NCBI GenBank assembly: GCA_009711765.1
Contig: VEND01000009.1
Span: 1 to 64,000 of the forward strand
DNA length: 64,000 nucleotides
From: Bacillota bacterium
GTDB taxonomy: Bacteria; Bacillota; Clostridia; Tissierellales; MES13
Direction: 5' to 3'
This document shows positions 38,339-47,891 of this stretch, piece after piece. The notes beneath the pieces are model-generated. The model was not told the DNA's origin and did not search any database. It saw nothing but the letters and a program-made list of their open reading frames with translations. The translations under genes were made by a program, and so were the position numbers. Positions within the stretch are counted from its first letter, which is position 1; each line of letters starts with the position of its first letter.

Positions 38339-38671
38339 ATGACAAATAGATTGCGTAATAGGCTTGAATTATGGGGTATGGTTGAATTTGAAAATGAACT
38401 AGATGAAATAGACAGAGAAGAACAAAAGATAAAAGATATCTATTGTAATATATTACCTAGACATGGAGAAGTAAACGAATTTGACAATACAAATATTGAA
38501 TATGTAAGAACACTACAAACTATAATTGTTAGAAAAAAGTCTATAGATAATCCCCAAATTGATATGTTTTTTAAAGATAATAAAGGTAAAAAATATGAAG
38601 TGATTGATTTCTTTGAAGATTATAAAAATAGGCAATTTTGGGAATTTAAAACTAAAATTGTATATGAGTAG
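38339..38671 (+). CDS. Head closure protein
   Basis: Position and size. Confidence 0.6.
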   Translation: MTNRLRNRLELWGMVEFENELDEIDREEQKIKDIYCNILPRHGEVNEFDNTNIEYVRTLQTIIVRKKSIDNPQIDMFFKDNKGKKYEVIDFFEDYKNRQFWEFKTKIVYE

Positions 38672-38679
38672 GTGATAAT

Positions 38680-39096
38680 GTGGCAGATGAATTTGATGAG
38701 TTTACAAAAGATCTTTTAGATATGGCTAAACAGTTCAAAGGTGGAAAGTATGCAAAGCGACATATGAAGAATCAAGGTAAAAAAATGGCTAAGGAAGAAA
38801 AAAATGAATTTCTTTCTAGTGGTGCTGGTGCTGGAAGTGGCATGACAGAAGAAGAAATAAAAAAGACTTTTAAAGCAGGTAGAGTATTTAAAGATGATGA
38901 AGGTGACTTAAGTTGTAGGGGTTACAGTTCACATCCATTAACTCATTTATTAGATAAAGGTTTTATACATAAGCCTGATGGGAAATTCGTACCAGGATAT
39001 CATTTTATAGATGATGCTAAAGATAATTTTGAAGATGAATTTATAGATAATACAGAGGATTTCCTTGATAAAATGCTTGATAAATATGGGATGTAG
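38680..39096 (+). CDS. HK97 gp10-like protein
   Basis: Position; basic N-terminus; SHPLTHLLDKGF. Confidence 0.65.
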   Translation: MADEFDEFTKDLLDMAKQFKGGKYAKRHMKNQGKKMAKEEKNEFLSSGAGAGSGMTEEEIKKTFKAGRVFKDDEGDLSCRGYSSHPLTHLLDKGFIHKPDGKFVPGYHFIDDAKDNFEDEFIDNTEDFLDKMLDKYGM

Positions 39097-39104
39097 GTGG
39101 TGAA

Positions 39105-39533
39105 ATGGTAACATACAAAGATATACATAGAGCAGTTGCAGATAAAATAAAAAGTGAATTTGGGAATATAGTAACAAGCAAGAACATTAAAGAGAAGGTT
39201 AAAAGACCTTCTTTTTATATTGATATGGATAATATAGAGTCTAAAGATTTTATGGGCGTATATCTAGATAGAAACATAACTATAAGGCTCTATTATTTTG
39301 CTAGTAAACAAAGTAAAAATAGAATAGAAAATTTAGAAACTATGGATAAATTAAATAAACTATTTGTAGGAGAAGTAATACAAATAACAGAAACTACAAG
39401 TGTAAATATAACTAATGCAGATATAGATATAGTGGATAATGTTTTACATTTCTATTTTGATTTACAGTTAAGTGAAGAAAAAGAAATAATTGATAATACT
39501 CCAAATATGGATAATTTAGAATATAAAGAATAG
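39105..39533 (+). CDS. Tail completion/terminator-like protein
   Basis: Position before sheath. Confidence 0.65.
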   Translation: MVTYKDIHRAVADKIKSEFGNIVTSKNIKEKVKRPSFYIDMDNIESKDFMGVYLDRNITIRLYYFASKQSKNRIENLETMDKLNKLFVGEVIQITETTSVNITNADIDIVDNVLHFYFDLQLSEEKEIIDNTPNMDNLEYKE

Positions 39534-39547
39534 AAAGGAATGATAAT

Positions 39548-40642
39548 ATGGCAGATATAGGACTACCAAAAATTGATTTACATTTTGCTGGATTAGGTAC
39601 AAGTGCAATACAAAGAGGAAGTAAAGGTGTAGCAGTATTAATAATTAAAGACGATACAGATACTTTCACAAGCGTTGAATATACAAGTATTGCAGATATA
39701 ACAAGCGAAGAAGAAGCTAAATATACGGCAGAAAACTTACAATACATAAAGGATTGTTTAGAAGGAACACCTAAAAAGTTATATGTGTTTAGAATGGATA
39801 CAACTGGCACATTGTCTGATACATTAGCTTTAGTAAAATCCAAAGTAGCTAAAAATTGTTGGATTGGAATAGTTAGTGATGTAGTAACAGACCATGATGA
39901 TTTAGTTAGTTTTGTTAAGTCTTCTAATAGCAATGATAAGAAAAGATATAAAACTATAGTGTATAATGCGACTACAAGCGATGATATGCATATAGTTAAT
40001 TTTACAAATTCTAATGTAACATTTAAAGATAGTAGAGGACAGCAAACAGGAGATACAGCTATACCTTATTTGTTAGGTATGTTAGCAGGTTTATCTTTAG
40101 ACATTTCCGTTATTGCTAAGAAATTGGATAAGTTTGAAAGCGTAACAGAACCTGAAGACATCGAAACCGCAGTAAACAATGGTGAGTTTGTATTATTTAA
40201 TGATGAAGGCGAAGTAAAGGTTGCTAGAGGTGTAAATTCTCTTACAACAACAGGTGATGGATTAACAGACGATATGAAATTTATACTTATAGTAGAAGTA
40301 ATGGATTTAATTTATTCAGATATTTATGATACATGGAATAACTTCTATAAAGGTAGATATAAAAATAATGCAGATAATCAAGCGTTGCTGGTTGGTGCTA
40401 TAAGTGCATACTTTGATGGTTTAGAAAACGACAATTTATTAGATCCAAACTTTAACAATATAGCATCTGTAGATATAGAAAAACAAAGACAAGCAAATAT
40501 ACCTAAATATGGTGTAGATGTTGTCAATACATGGTCGGATGACAAGGTAAAAGAAATGACAGTTGGAACAGATGTATTCCTAACTGGTGATGTAAAGATA
40601 TTAAACGCTATGGAAGATATAGACTTTACAATATTTATGTAA
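39548..40642 (+). CDS. Tail sheath protein (contractile tail)
   Basis: IQRGSKGVAVLIIKDDT...; sheath-family organisation, PBSX XkdK-like. Confidence 0.85.
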   Translation: MADIGLPKIDLHFAGLGTSAIQRGSKGVAVLIIKDDTDTFTSVEYTSIADITSEEEAKYTAENLQYIKDCLEGTPKKLYVFRMDTTGTLSDTLALVKSKVAKNCWIGIVSDVVTDHDDLVSFVKSSNSNDKKRYKTIVYNATTSDDMHIVNFTNSNVTFKDSRGQQTGDTAIPYLLGMLAGLSLDISVIAKKLDKFESVTEPEDIETAVNNGEFVLFNDEGEVKVARGVNSLTTTGDGLTDDMKFILIVEVMDLIYSDIYDTWNNFYKGRYKNNADNQALLVGAISAYFDGLENDNLLDPNFNNIASVDIEKQRQANIPKYGVDVVNTWSDDKVKEMTVGTDVFLTGDVKILNAMEDIDFTIFM

Positions 40643-40667
40643 CTAGAATAAAGAAAGGATGATATAG

Positions 40668-41084
40668 ATGAGTAAAGAAGGAAATCAGTATTGGAATGGG
40701 CGTAATGGTAGAATATGGATAGATGATAGAAAATATGCTAATGCAAAGACATTCGAAGCAACAAAAACAAATAATTACGAAGAAGTTCCTTCCCAAAATG
40801 GATTTGGAACAGTTCAAGTGTTTACGGGATTTGGGATAGAAGGAACAATAACGCTAAGAAAAGTTGGAAACGAAGAAATAATAGATGAATTACGAAGAGA
40901 CAAAACAGGACAGTTAGATGTTAGTTTGGTGGGAAAAACAATGAATCATTCAACCGGACAAACAGAAAGAATTAAATATATAGGTGTAACGTTCGATAGT
41001 GTTGATTTAACTAAATTTGATAAGGACACTACAGTTACAGAGCTTGAACTACCTTTTAAAGCAGAAGATTATGATATTTTATAA
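40668..41084 (+). CDS. Tail tube protein (XkdM-like)
   Basis: YWNGRNGRIWIDDRKYANAKTFEATKTNNYEEVPSQNGFG. Confidence 0.85.
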   Translation: MSKEGNQYWNGRNGRIWIDDRKYANAKTFEATKTNNYEEVPSQNGFGTVQVFTGFGIEGTITLRKVGNEEIIDELRRDKTGQLDVSLVGKTMNHSTGQTERIKYIGVTFDSVDLTKFDKDTTVTELELPFKAEDYDIL

Positions 41085-41166
41085 TAGTATAGGTATGTAA
41101 AGATATACAAAGCCCCTAAGAATTTTTCTAGGGGCTATTTATATAACTAATATAGGAGGAATTTAT

Positions 41167-41568
41167 ATGGCTAAAAATAAAAGTAAAAAAATAACATTAG
41201 ATGATTTAATAACTCGAAAAACACAAGGTAAGTTAGATAAAATGCAAGTTAAATATTACGACAGTAAAGAGTTAGGCGGAAAGATAGAAATAAGGAAAAT
41301 AAAGCTAAAAGAATATATGAAATTAGCTGATGGTATAGATGAAGACAATGCAGTAGATGGACTAGAGTTTATGAATGAATTAGTTTTTAAATGTTGCCCT
41401 TTATTTAATCAAAATTCCAAAGAGCTTGTTAAAACATATGAAGTTGCAGAGGCAATCGAATTACCTTCAGCAGTATTAAATGATAATATGGGTGAAATGC
41501 AAGATATAGTAGAAATAATAAATAGTTTTTATGGATTAGATAAAGTAGATAAAGATATAAAAAACTAA
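41167..41568 (+). CDS. Tail assembly chaperone (XkdN-like), frame-0 product
   Basis: Position before tape measure; ends in slippery A AAA AAC TAA. Confidence 0.82.
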   Translation: MAKNKSKKITLDDLITRKTQGKLDKMQVKYYDSKELGGKIEIRKIKLKEYMKLADGIDEDNAVDGLEFMNELVFKCCPLFNQNSKELVKTYEVAEAIELPSAVLNDNMGEMQDIVEIINSFYGLDKVDKDIKN

Positions 41569-41744
41569 TAGAGCGAGGTGATAGAGAGATTGATATGATT
41601 CGCTATTACCTTGCAAATGGACAGGATATTGATAGGTTAACTAATTTGACATATATAGAAAAAATAACACTAATACATATGATGGAAAAAGATAAAGAGG
41701 AAGAAATAGAAAAATATAATGCAATGTTTGGAGGTGGGAAGTAA
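41559..41744 (+). CDS. Tail assembly chaperone -1 frameshift extension
   Basis: -1 frame reads KKLIERGDREIDMIRYYLANGQDIDRLTNLTYIEKITLIHMMEKDKEEEIEKYNAMFGGGK* directly before the tape measure. Confidence 0.8.
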   Translation, partial: KKLIERGDREIDMIRYYLANGQDIDRLTNLTYIEKITLIHMMEKDKEEEIEKYNAMFGGGK

Positions 41745-43931
41745 ATGGCTAGAACTATTGGTGTTTTATTAAAAATGAAAGATCAGATGACCGCACCTGC
41801 TAAAAAAGCAACTAAAAGCGTAAAAAATATGAAACGAGAAGTGAAAAAAACTAGAAATAGTATAAAAAGATTTACAAGAGATGCTAAAAAAAGGATGGCT
41901 AATCTAGCAAAAACAACAATTAAATCTACAACTGCTATTGCTACAGCATTAGGTGCATTAGCATTAAAATCCGGGTTCCAACAAGCTATGGACTTACAAG
42001 GATTTAGGCAACAGTTAATTACAGCTACAAAAGACACACAAAAGGCTACAAAATTAATGAAGAAATCTATACAATTTGCTAATTCTACTCCCTTTGAAAC
42101 AGGAAGCGTGGTAGAAGCTACTGCAAAAATGGAGGCATATGGACTTAATTCTCAAAAGTGGCTTAAAGATATAGCAGATATGGCTGGTGCAACTAATAAA
42201 GATATAATGCAGGCGACAGAAGCAATGGCAGATGCTACCATGGGAGAATGGGAGCGTATGAAAGAATTTGGTATTAGAAAAGACCAAATTTTAGCTGAAA
42301 GTGCGAAGAAATATGGCAAAGGCGTTGTTTTTGATGCTAAGGGACATATGTTAGACCAAGCAAAGGCTATGACTGTATTACAAGAAATAATGAAGAAAAA
42401 ATTTAAAGGTGGAGCAAAAGCACAGGCTAAAACAATGCGAGGTATGTGGTCTACCGTTACAGGTATAACAAAGTCTTCTTTAGCTAATATAGTTGGTATA
42501 ACTAATGAAGGTACAGTTAGACAAGGAAGTATGTTTGCTAAAGTAAAAGATAAAATACAAGAAATAATTAGCAAATTACAAGAGTGGCAGAAAAATGGAA
42601 CAATAAAGAAGATAGGTAGTGTGACGAGTGATGTATTTAGCAAAATCTTTAATATCATAGGCTTAGTTTTAGGCAAAGCAAAAGATACATATAACTTTTT
42701 TAAAGATAATTGGAGTACGATAAAACCTATTATAATGACTTTAACAGGTGCTATAGTTGCATACAAAACAGCTATGTTGGGCAAGAAGGCATATACTAAG
42801 ATTGCAACGGGTATAAAACTTTGGAAAAAGGCTACAAAGTCACAAACGACTTTACAGTGGTTATTAAATGCTGCGATGAATGCTAATCCTATAATGTTTG
42901 TAATAACTGGTATAGCATTATTAGTAGGTAGTTTAATATTACTATATAAAAAATCAGATAAGTTTAGAAATTTTGTAAATAAAAAATTACTTCCTTTAGG
43001 AAAAAGTTTTGTAAAAATTATTAAGAAATCTGTATTAAAAATTGTTAAAAGGTTAAAAGACAATTTTAAAAGTTTAAAGAAAAATTCTTTAGATCCACTT
43101 ATTGAAACGTTTAATAATAAGATTTTACCTGTTTTAAAGTTTGTAGGAAGTATTATAATGTGGTTAATTAATAACATATTATTACCTTTAGGCAAGATTA
43201 TCGGACAAATTTTTATAATTAAAATTAAAAATAGTATAATTTTTGCAATGGATTTATTTAGTACATTTGTAAAATCTATTGCACAGATAGCAAATGGAAT
43301 CATGACTATTTTTGGAGGAATTATAGATTTTATAGCTGGTATATTTACTGGAGATTGGGAAAAGGCATGGCAAGGCATAAAAGATATAGTGAGAGGAATA
43401 TTTGATACTTTTGCTGGAATTATTAAAGCACCTTTAAATTTAGGATTAGACTTAATAAATAAATTAATTCGAAACATAAATGACATCAGTGAAATAAAAT
43501 TACCTAAATGGCTACCTAAAATTGGTGGTAAAAAAATAGGCATACATATTGATGAACTTCCTAAATTTGCAAAAGGTGGGATAGCTACAAGACCTTCTAT
43601 TTTTGGCGAAGCAGGAGCAGAAATAGCAATACCTTTAAAAAGAAATAAAAGGTCTATGGACTTGTTGGCACAGGCAAATAAAATATTAAGAGGAAAACAA
43701 ACAGATAAAAAAGTAACTGTAAACAACATTAATACACAAACACAGAAAAGTTTTGATGGGAATAATACACAGAGTAATAAACATGAAAATAGTTTTGTAT
43801 TCAACTTTAATGGTGATATATATGCACCAGATGAGTTTATAGAAAAATTTAAAGTTAAAATGACAGATGTAGTAGGACAAGAAATTGTAAGAAAGAAAAA
43901 AATAGCAAAAATGAATATGGCGGAGGTGTAG
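41745..43931 (+). CDS. Tape measure protein
   Basis: Lys/Ala-rich, hydrophobic segments, FAKGGIATRPSIFGEAGAEIAIPL. Confidence 0.93.
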   Translation: MARTIGVLLKMKDQMTAPAKKATKSVKNMKREVKKTRNSIKRFTRDAKKRMANLAKTTIKSTTAIATALGALALKSGFQQAMDLQGFRQQLITATKDTQKATKLMKKSIQFANSTPFETGSVVEATAKMEAYGLNSQKWLKDIADMAGATNKDIMQATEAMADATMGEWERMKEFGIRKDQILAESAKKYGKGVVFDAKGHMLDQAKAMTVLQEIMKKKFKGGAKAQAKTMRGMWSTVTGITKSSLANIVGITNEGTVRQGSMFAKVKDKIQEIISKLQEWQKNGTIKKIGSVTSDVFSKIFNIIGLVLGKAKDTYNFFKDNWSTIKPIIMTLTGAIVAYKTAMLGKKAYTKIATGIKLWKKATKSQTTLQWLLNAAMNANPIMFVITGIALLVGSLILLYKKSDKFRNFVNKKLLPLGKSFVKIIKKSVLKIVKRLKDNFKSLKKNSLDPLIETFNNKILPVLKFVGSIIMWLINNILLPLGKIIGQIFIIKIKNSIIFAMDLFSTFVKSIAQIANGIMTIFGGIIDFIAGIFTGDWEKAWQGIKDIVRGIFDTFAGIIKAPLNLGLDLINKLIRNINDISEIKLPKWLPKIGGKKIGIHIDELPKFAKGGIATRPSIFGEAGAEIAIPLKRNKRSMDLLAQANKILRGKQTDKKVTVNNINTQTQKSFDGNNTQSNKHENSFVFNFNGDIYAPDEFIEKFKVKMTDVVGQEIVRKKKIAKMNMAEV

Positions 43932-43937
43932 AATGAT

Positions 43938-44354
43938 ATGGATATAGTTTTTAGTGCTAATAATAATGAAGAAATAAAAATATTACCTATTGTTCCAGCT
44001 GAGTCCCCTGAAATATCTACAGAGCAGAAAAATGAAACTTTTGATACAGTGAATAATGGTACGTTGCAACTAATAGGAGATATGGGGTTGAAATCTTTAT
44101 CTATATCTTCTATATTCCCGTGTAATGATTATAAATGGATAAAAAGCGGGAGTAGTACAGATGGATGGAGTTATGTAAATTTCTTTGAAAAGTGGCGCAA
44201 AGCAAAAGTACCGATTCGATGTGTGATAATAGGTAAAGATGGAAAAGTAGTGTTAAATATAGCATGTTTAATTAATAACTTTACATATAGAGAAAAGCGA
44301 ATTGGAGACATAGCTTATACTTTAGATATAGTTGAGTATAGGTTTGTAAAGTAG
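43938..44354 (+). CDS. Contractile tail protein upstream of hub
   Basis: ISSIFPCNDYKWIKSG; syntenic with PBSX XkdP region. Confidence 0.65.
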   Translation: MDIVFSANNNEEIKILPIVPAESPEISTEQKNETFDTVNNGTLQLIGDMGLKSLSISSIFPCNDYKWIKSGSSTDGWSYVNFFEKWRKAKVPIRCVIIGKDGKVVLNIACLINNFTYREKRIGDIAYTLDIVEYRFVK

Positions 44355-45368
44355 GTGAATACATTGACAGATATTAAAATGATATTAATAAAAAATGATA
44401 GTAAACAATATAACATAACTAATTATTGCGGTGTGATAAATCGTTCAGATAATATAGATAATTTAGGTATGCAACTTTCTTTTGAAGTTGCAAAAAATAG
44501 GACAGATAAATATATGATTGGATATGATAATGTTGAATTAGGCGACAAGGTGGTATTTTTTAATAATGACATAGAAGTTTTTAGAGGGATAATCGTAGAT
44601 TTAACAACAAGTAAATTTGTAAAAAATGTAACTGCTTTAGACTATGCTTTTTATCTAAACCAATCTAAAACTATAAAACAGTTTAATAATGTAATTGCAA
44701 CTAAAGCAATAAAAGATATATGTAATAAATTTGGTGTGCAAATTGGTAATATAACAAATATATCTACGCAAATAAATAAAATATATAATAACAAAACTAT
44801 AGCAAATATAATAAAGGATATAATATTACAAGCAACTAATGAATTAGGTATAGAATATAGATTAGAAATGAGAGCGGGAAAGTTATATATAGAACCATAT
44901 AAAAATTTAGTTGTAAAAGGATTTTATAAACCTGCTACAAATTTAGGTGGTTTTGACATAACAAAAGCTATAGGATCAGATATAAGTAAACAAGAAAGCC
45001 TTAAAGATAGAAAAAATAGTGTAATAGTATCTAGTGAAAATGAAAAAAGCACAAGGATATTAGCAACTGCTAAAGATGATGAAAGTATAAGCAATGTAGG
45101 TTTATTGCAAGAAGTGGTGAGTGTAGATAATAAAAATGAATCTAAGGCTAAAAACATAGCAAATAATAAATTAAAGTTACTTAATAAAAATCCAGAAGAT
45201 ATTAGTCTTAGTATGATGGGCGATGATAATATAAGAGCAGGAAGAATAATTAATATAGAGGAAAAGAATACACAATTAAGTGGAAATTATCTTATTAAAA
45301 ACTGTAGACATACTTATATAAATAATAATCATAAAGTTAATGTTAATCTTAAAAGTGTGGTGATATGA
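44355..45368 (+). CDS. XkdQ-like tail hub protein
   Basis: MQLSFEVAKNRTDKYM...GDKVVFFNNDIEVFRGIIVD. Confidence 0.8.
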   Translation: MNTLTDIKMILIKNDSKQYNITNYCGVINRSDNIDNLGMQLSFEVAKNRTDKYMIGYDNVELGDKVVFFNNDIEVFRGIIVDLTTSKFVKNVTALDYAFYLNQSKTIKQFNNVIATKAIKDICNKFGVQIGNITNISTQINKIYNNKTIANIIKDIILQATNELGIEYRLEMRAGKLYIEPYKNLVVKGFYKPATNLGGFDITKAIGSDISKQESLKDRKNSVIVSSENEKSTRILATAKDDESISNVGLLQEVVSVDNKNESKAKNIANNKLKLLNKNPEDISLSMMGDDNIRAGRIINIEEKNTQLSGNYLIKNCRHTYINNNHKVNVNLKSVVI

Positions 45369-45757
45369 TGGAAGATTGGGCTACAGAATTAGCTAAAGAT
45401 GATATAAAAAATACAAATCCAAGTAGGATAGGCAATATTGTTGGAAGTGTAATTAATATAAACCCTTTAAAAATTAGCATACTTGATGGGAATATAATAC
45501 TACAAAAAGAACACTTATACATATGTAATAGTCTAAGAAATGATTATATAAGACAATTTACATTGCAGAATTTTACTGGAACAACTAATAGCGTAAATGA
45601 TGGTGGGGATAATGCTAGTAGTCACTCACATAATATAAATTCTTTAGAAGGTGAGATTAAATTTACAGATACTCTAAAGATAGATGATAAGGTTTTATTA
45701 GTAAGTACAGTAAATGAACAAACATGGTTTATTATAGATAAAATAACAAAATTATAA
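45365..45757 (+). CDS. DUF2577-like baseplate protein
   Basis: Position and IVGSVININPLKISILDGNIIL. Confidence 0.7.
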   Translation: MMEDWATELAKDDIKNTNPSRIGNIVGSVININPLKISILDGNIILQKEHLYICNSLRNDYIRQFTLQNFTGTTNSVNDGGDNASSHSHNINSLEGEIKFTDTLKIDDKVLLVSTVNEQTWFIIDKITKL

Positions 45758-45770
45758 GGTAGGTGGTGAT

Positions 45771-46226
45771 ATGTTTCCGAATTTAGATTTAGAAAGTATT
45801 GCAGAACAGATTAATAATGAGGTAACACAAGAAAATTCTACTGAAATAGGTAGAGTTTTTTTAATGCAGTTTAATGGCAATAAAGCAACTGTGATAATGG
45901 AGAATGGAAAACCTAAAGAGGCAACAACAAAAGAAAAGGTGCAAATGTATACACAAATGTTATTGAGGACTAAATTAGATAAATATAAAGTATATAAAAA
46001 TGAAGATTTTGGTATGACATATTTTAACTATATGGGCATGAGGAATTTGCCACAAAATTTTATAAACATAGAGTTTAAGCGAGAATTAGAAGAAAAGTTG
46101 AAACAATTAAATATAGTTGATAGTATTACAAATTTTAGCGCTAATAAGCAAGGTAGTGTATTATATGTAGAATTTACTATTAATCTTATTAATGGTGAGT
46201 CTATAGAGATAAGTGAGGTGATATAA
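45771..46226 (+). CDS. DUF2634/XkdS-like baseplate wedge protein
   Basis: KVYKNEDFGMTYFNYMGMRNLPQNFINIEFKRELEEKL. Confidence 0.8.
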   Translation: MFPNLDLESIAEQINNEVTQENSTEIGRVFLMQFNGNKATVIMENGKPKEATTKEKVQMYTQMLLRTKLDKYKVYKNEDFGMTYFNYMGMRNLPQNFINIEFKRELEEKLKQLNIVDSITNFSANKQGSVLYVEFTINLINGESIEISEVI

Positions 46227-47333
46227 TTGGCTTTAAACATAAAAACACAAGAGCAGATATTGCAGGATATGCTTAATAATATTTCGGATGATTATGAAAA
46301 AAGTGCTGGGTTTCTTACATATGATTTAACAAAAACAAATGCTATAGAAATGTCGGTAATATATAGTGTTATAGAGAACTTACTGAATAAGATAGATGTT
46401 GATAATTTAAAAGATGAAGAATTAACGAAATATGTATTACAGCGCAAAGGTATAAAAAGAAAAGAAGCAACATTTGCAAAGGTAGATTTAGAGATTAGCG
46501 GAACTGGAACTATAAATGAAGGTGATTTATTTAGTACAGTTAACAATATACAATTTAAAAGCCTAGAAACTAAGCAGATAATAGATAATGATACTGTATT
46601 AGCACAATGCTTAGAGAGTGGAAGTATTGGTATGGTTGGAGCAAATAGTATTACCCAATTTCCTGTAACAATACAAGGATTTACAAGTGTTAATAACCCT
46701 AATTCTAGTTATGATGGATTTGAAGCAGAGAGTGATAGTAGTTTGCGTGAGAGATATTATACAGAACTACAGAAACCTGCAACAAGTGGCAATAAATATC
46801 ATTATAGAAATTGGACTAATGCGGTTGCTGGTGTAGGAGATGCAAGAGTATTTCCATTGTGGAATGGTGCTGGGACTGTAAAAGTGTTGATAATAGATAG
46901 TAATAAACAACCTGCAACGCAAACATTAATTGATGAAGTACAGAAAAACATAGACCCAAAAGGCGAATATGATAGTGAAACTGACACATGGAGTAAATGG
47001 GGACAAGGATATGGCAAAGCACCGATTGGCGCATATACAACGGTAACTAGCGCTACTGGGTTAAATATAGATGTAGATGTAGACGTAGACTTGGCAAATG
47101 GATACACAATTGAAGAAGTAAAGATAAATATAAAAAATTCTATAGCTGAATATCTTAAAGAAATAGCTTTTGATGAGCAGATAACATATGTGTCTTATGC
47201 AAAAGTAGGGGCTTTAATATTAAGTGCAGATGGAGTGTTGGATTACACAAATTTAACTGTGAACAATGGTACAGATAATATAACTATTGGAGAAGAAGAA
47301 GTTGCAATTGTTGGAAATGTGGTGGTTATTTAA
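46227..47333 (+). CDS. Baseplate J/gp47-like protein
   Basis: GFEAESDSSLRERYYTELQKPATSGNKYHYRNWTNAVAGVGDARVFPLWNGAGTVKV. Confidence 0.95.
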   Translation: MALNIKTQEQILQDMLNNISDDYEKSAGFLTYDLTKTNAIEMSVIYSVIENLLNKIDVDNLKDEELTKYVLQRKGIKRKEATFAKVDLEISGTGTINEGDLFSTVNNIQFKSLETKQIIDNDTVLAQCLESGSIGMVGANSITQFPVTIQGFTSVNNPNSSYDGFEAESDSSLRERYYTELQKPATSGNKYHYRNWTNAVAGVGDARVFPLWNGAGTVKVLIIDSNKQPATQTLIDEVQKNIDPKGEYDSETDTWSKWGQGYGKAPIGAYTTVTSATGLNIDVDVDVDLANGYTIEEVKINIKNSIAEYLKEIAFDEQITYVSYAKVGALILSADGVLDYTNLTVNNGTDNITIGEEEVAIVGNVVVI

Positions 47334-47869
47334 TGGCTAGTATAGATAGGTTATTAAAAAATTTAAATAAAATAGTAAGGGAAGACAAATATATACAAGG
47401 GTTATTGAATGCTAGTGGTGTAGAAATAGATGGTTTAGAACAACTGTTACAAAAATTGTATAGGAATTTTTGGTTTGATACTATGGATGAAGATTTGGGA
47501 ATACCTATTGTGTCTAAACAACTAAAAATTAAATTAAATGAAAATACTACAGTAGAGGAAAAGAGAAGTATTTTAGAAGCACGTTGGAAGTCTAGTGGAA
47601 AAAGTGATGTGTTTTTATTACAAAGTGTTTGTGACAGTTGGAAAAATGGTGAGATAGAAGTAGGATTCGAAAATGGACATATAACTATAAAATTTACATC
47701 TTTATTAGGAATACCAACAGATTTAGATAGTTTAAAAGACCAAATTAAAAAAGCCAAACCAGCGCATTTACTTGTAGACTATTTATTTAAATACTTAACA
47801 ATAGGAGACGTACAAAACATGACAATTGAAGAATTAGAACAGCAAACCTTAGATAGGTTTGTTTTTTAA
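47333..47869 (+). CDS. XkdU/YmfQ-like baseplate protein
   Basis: LGIPIVSKQLKIKLNENTTVEEKRSILEARWKSSGKSD. Confidence 0.85.
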   Translation: MASIDRLLKNLNKIVREDKYIQGLLNASGVEIDGLEQLLQKLYRNFWFDTMDEDLGIPIVSKQLKIKLNENTTVEEKRSILEARWKSSGKSDVFLLQSVCDSWKNGEIEVGFENGHITIKFTSLLGIPTDLDSLKDQIKKAKPAHLLVDYLFKYLTIGDVQNMTIEELEQQTLDRFVF

Positions 47870-47891
47870 TTTATAGAAAGGAAGTGATAAG

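Noticed and set aside
42152-43804. 550-aa minus-strand ORF overlapping the tape measure gene
   Set aside because: Shadow ORF of a Lys-rich coding strand; no RBS, hydrophobic low-complexity translation, no family signature.
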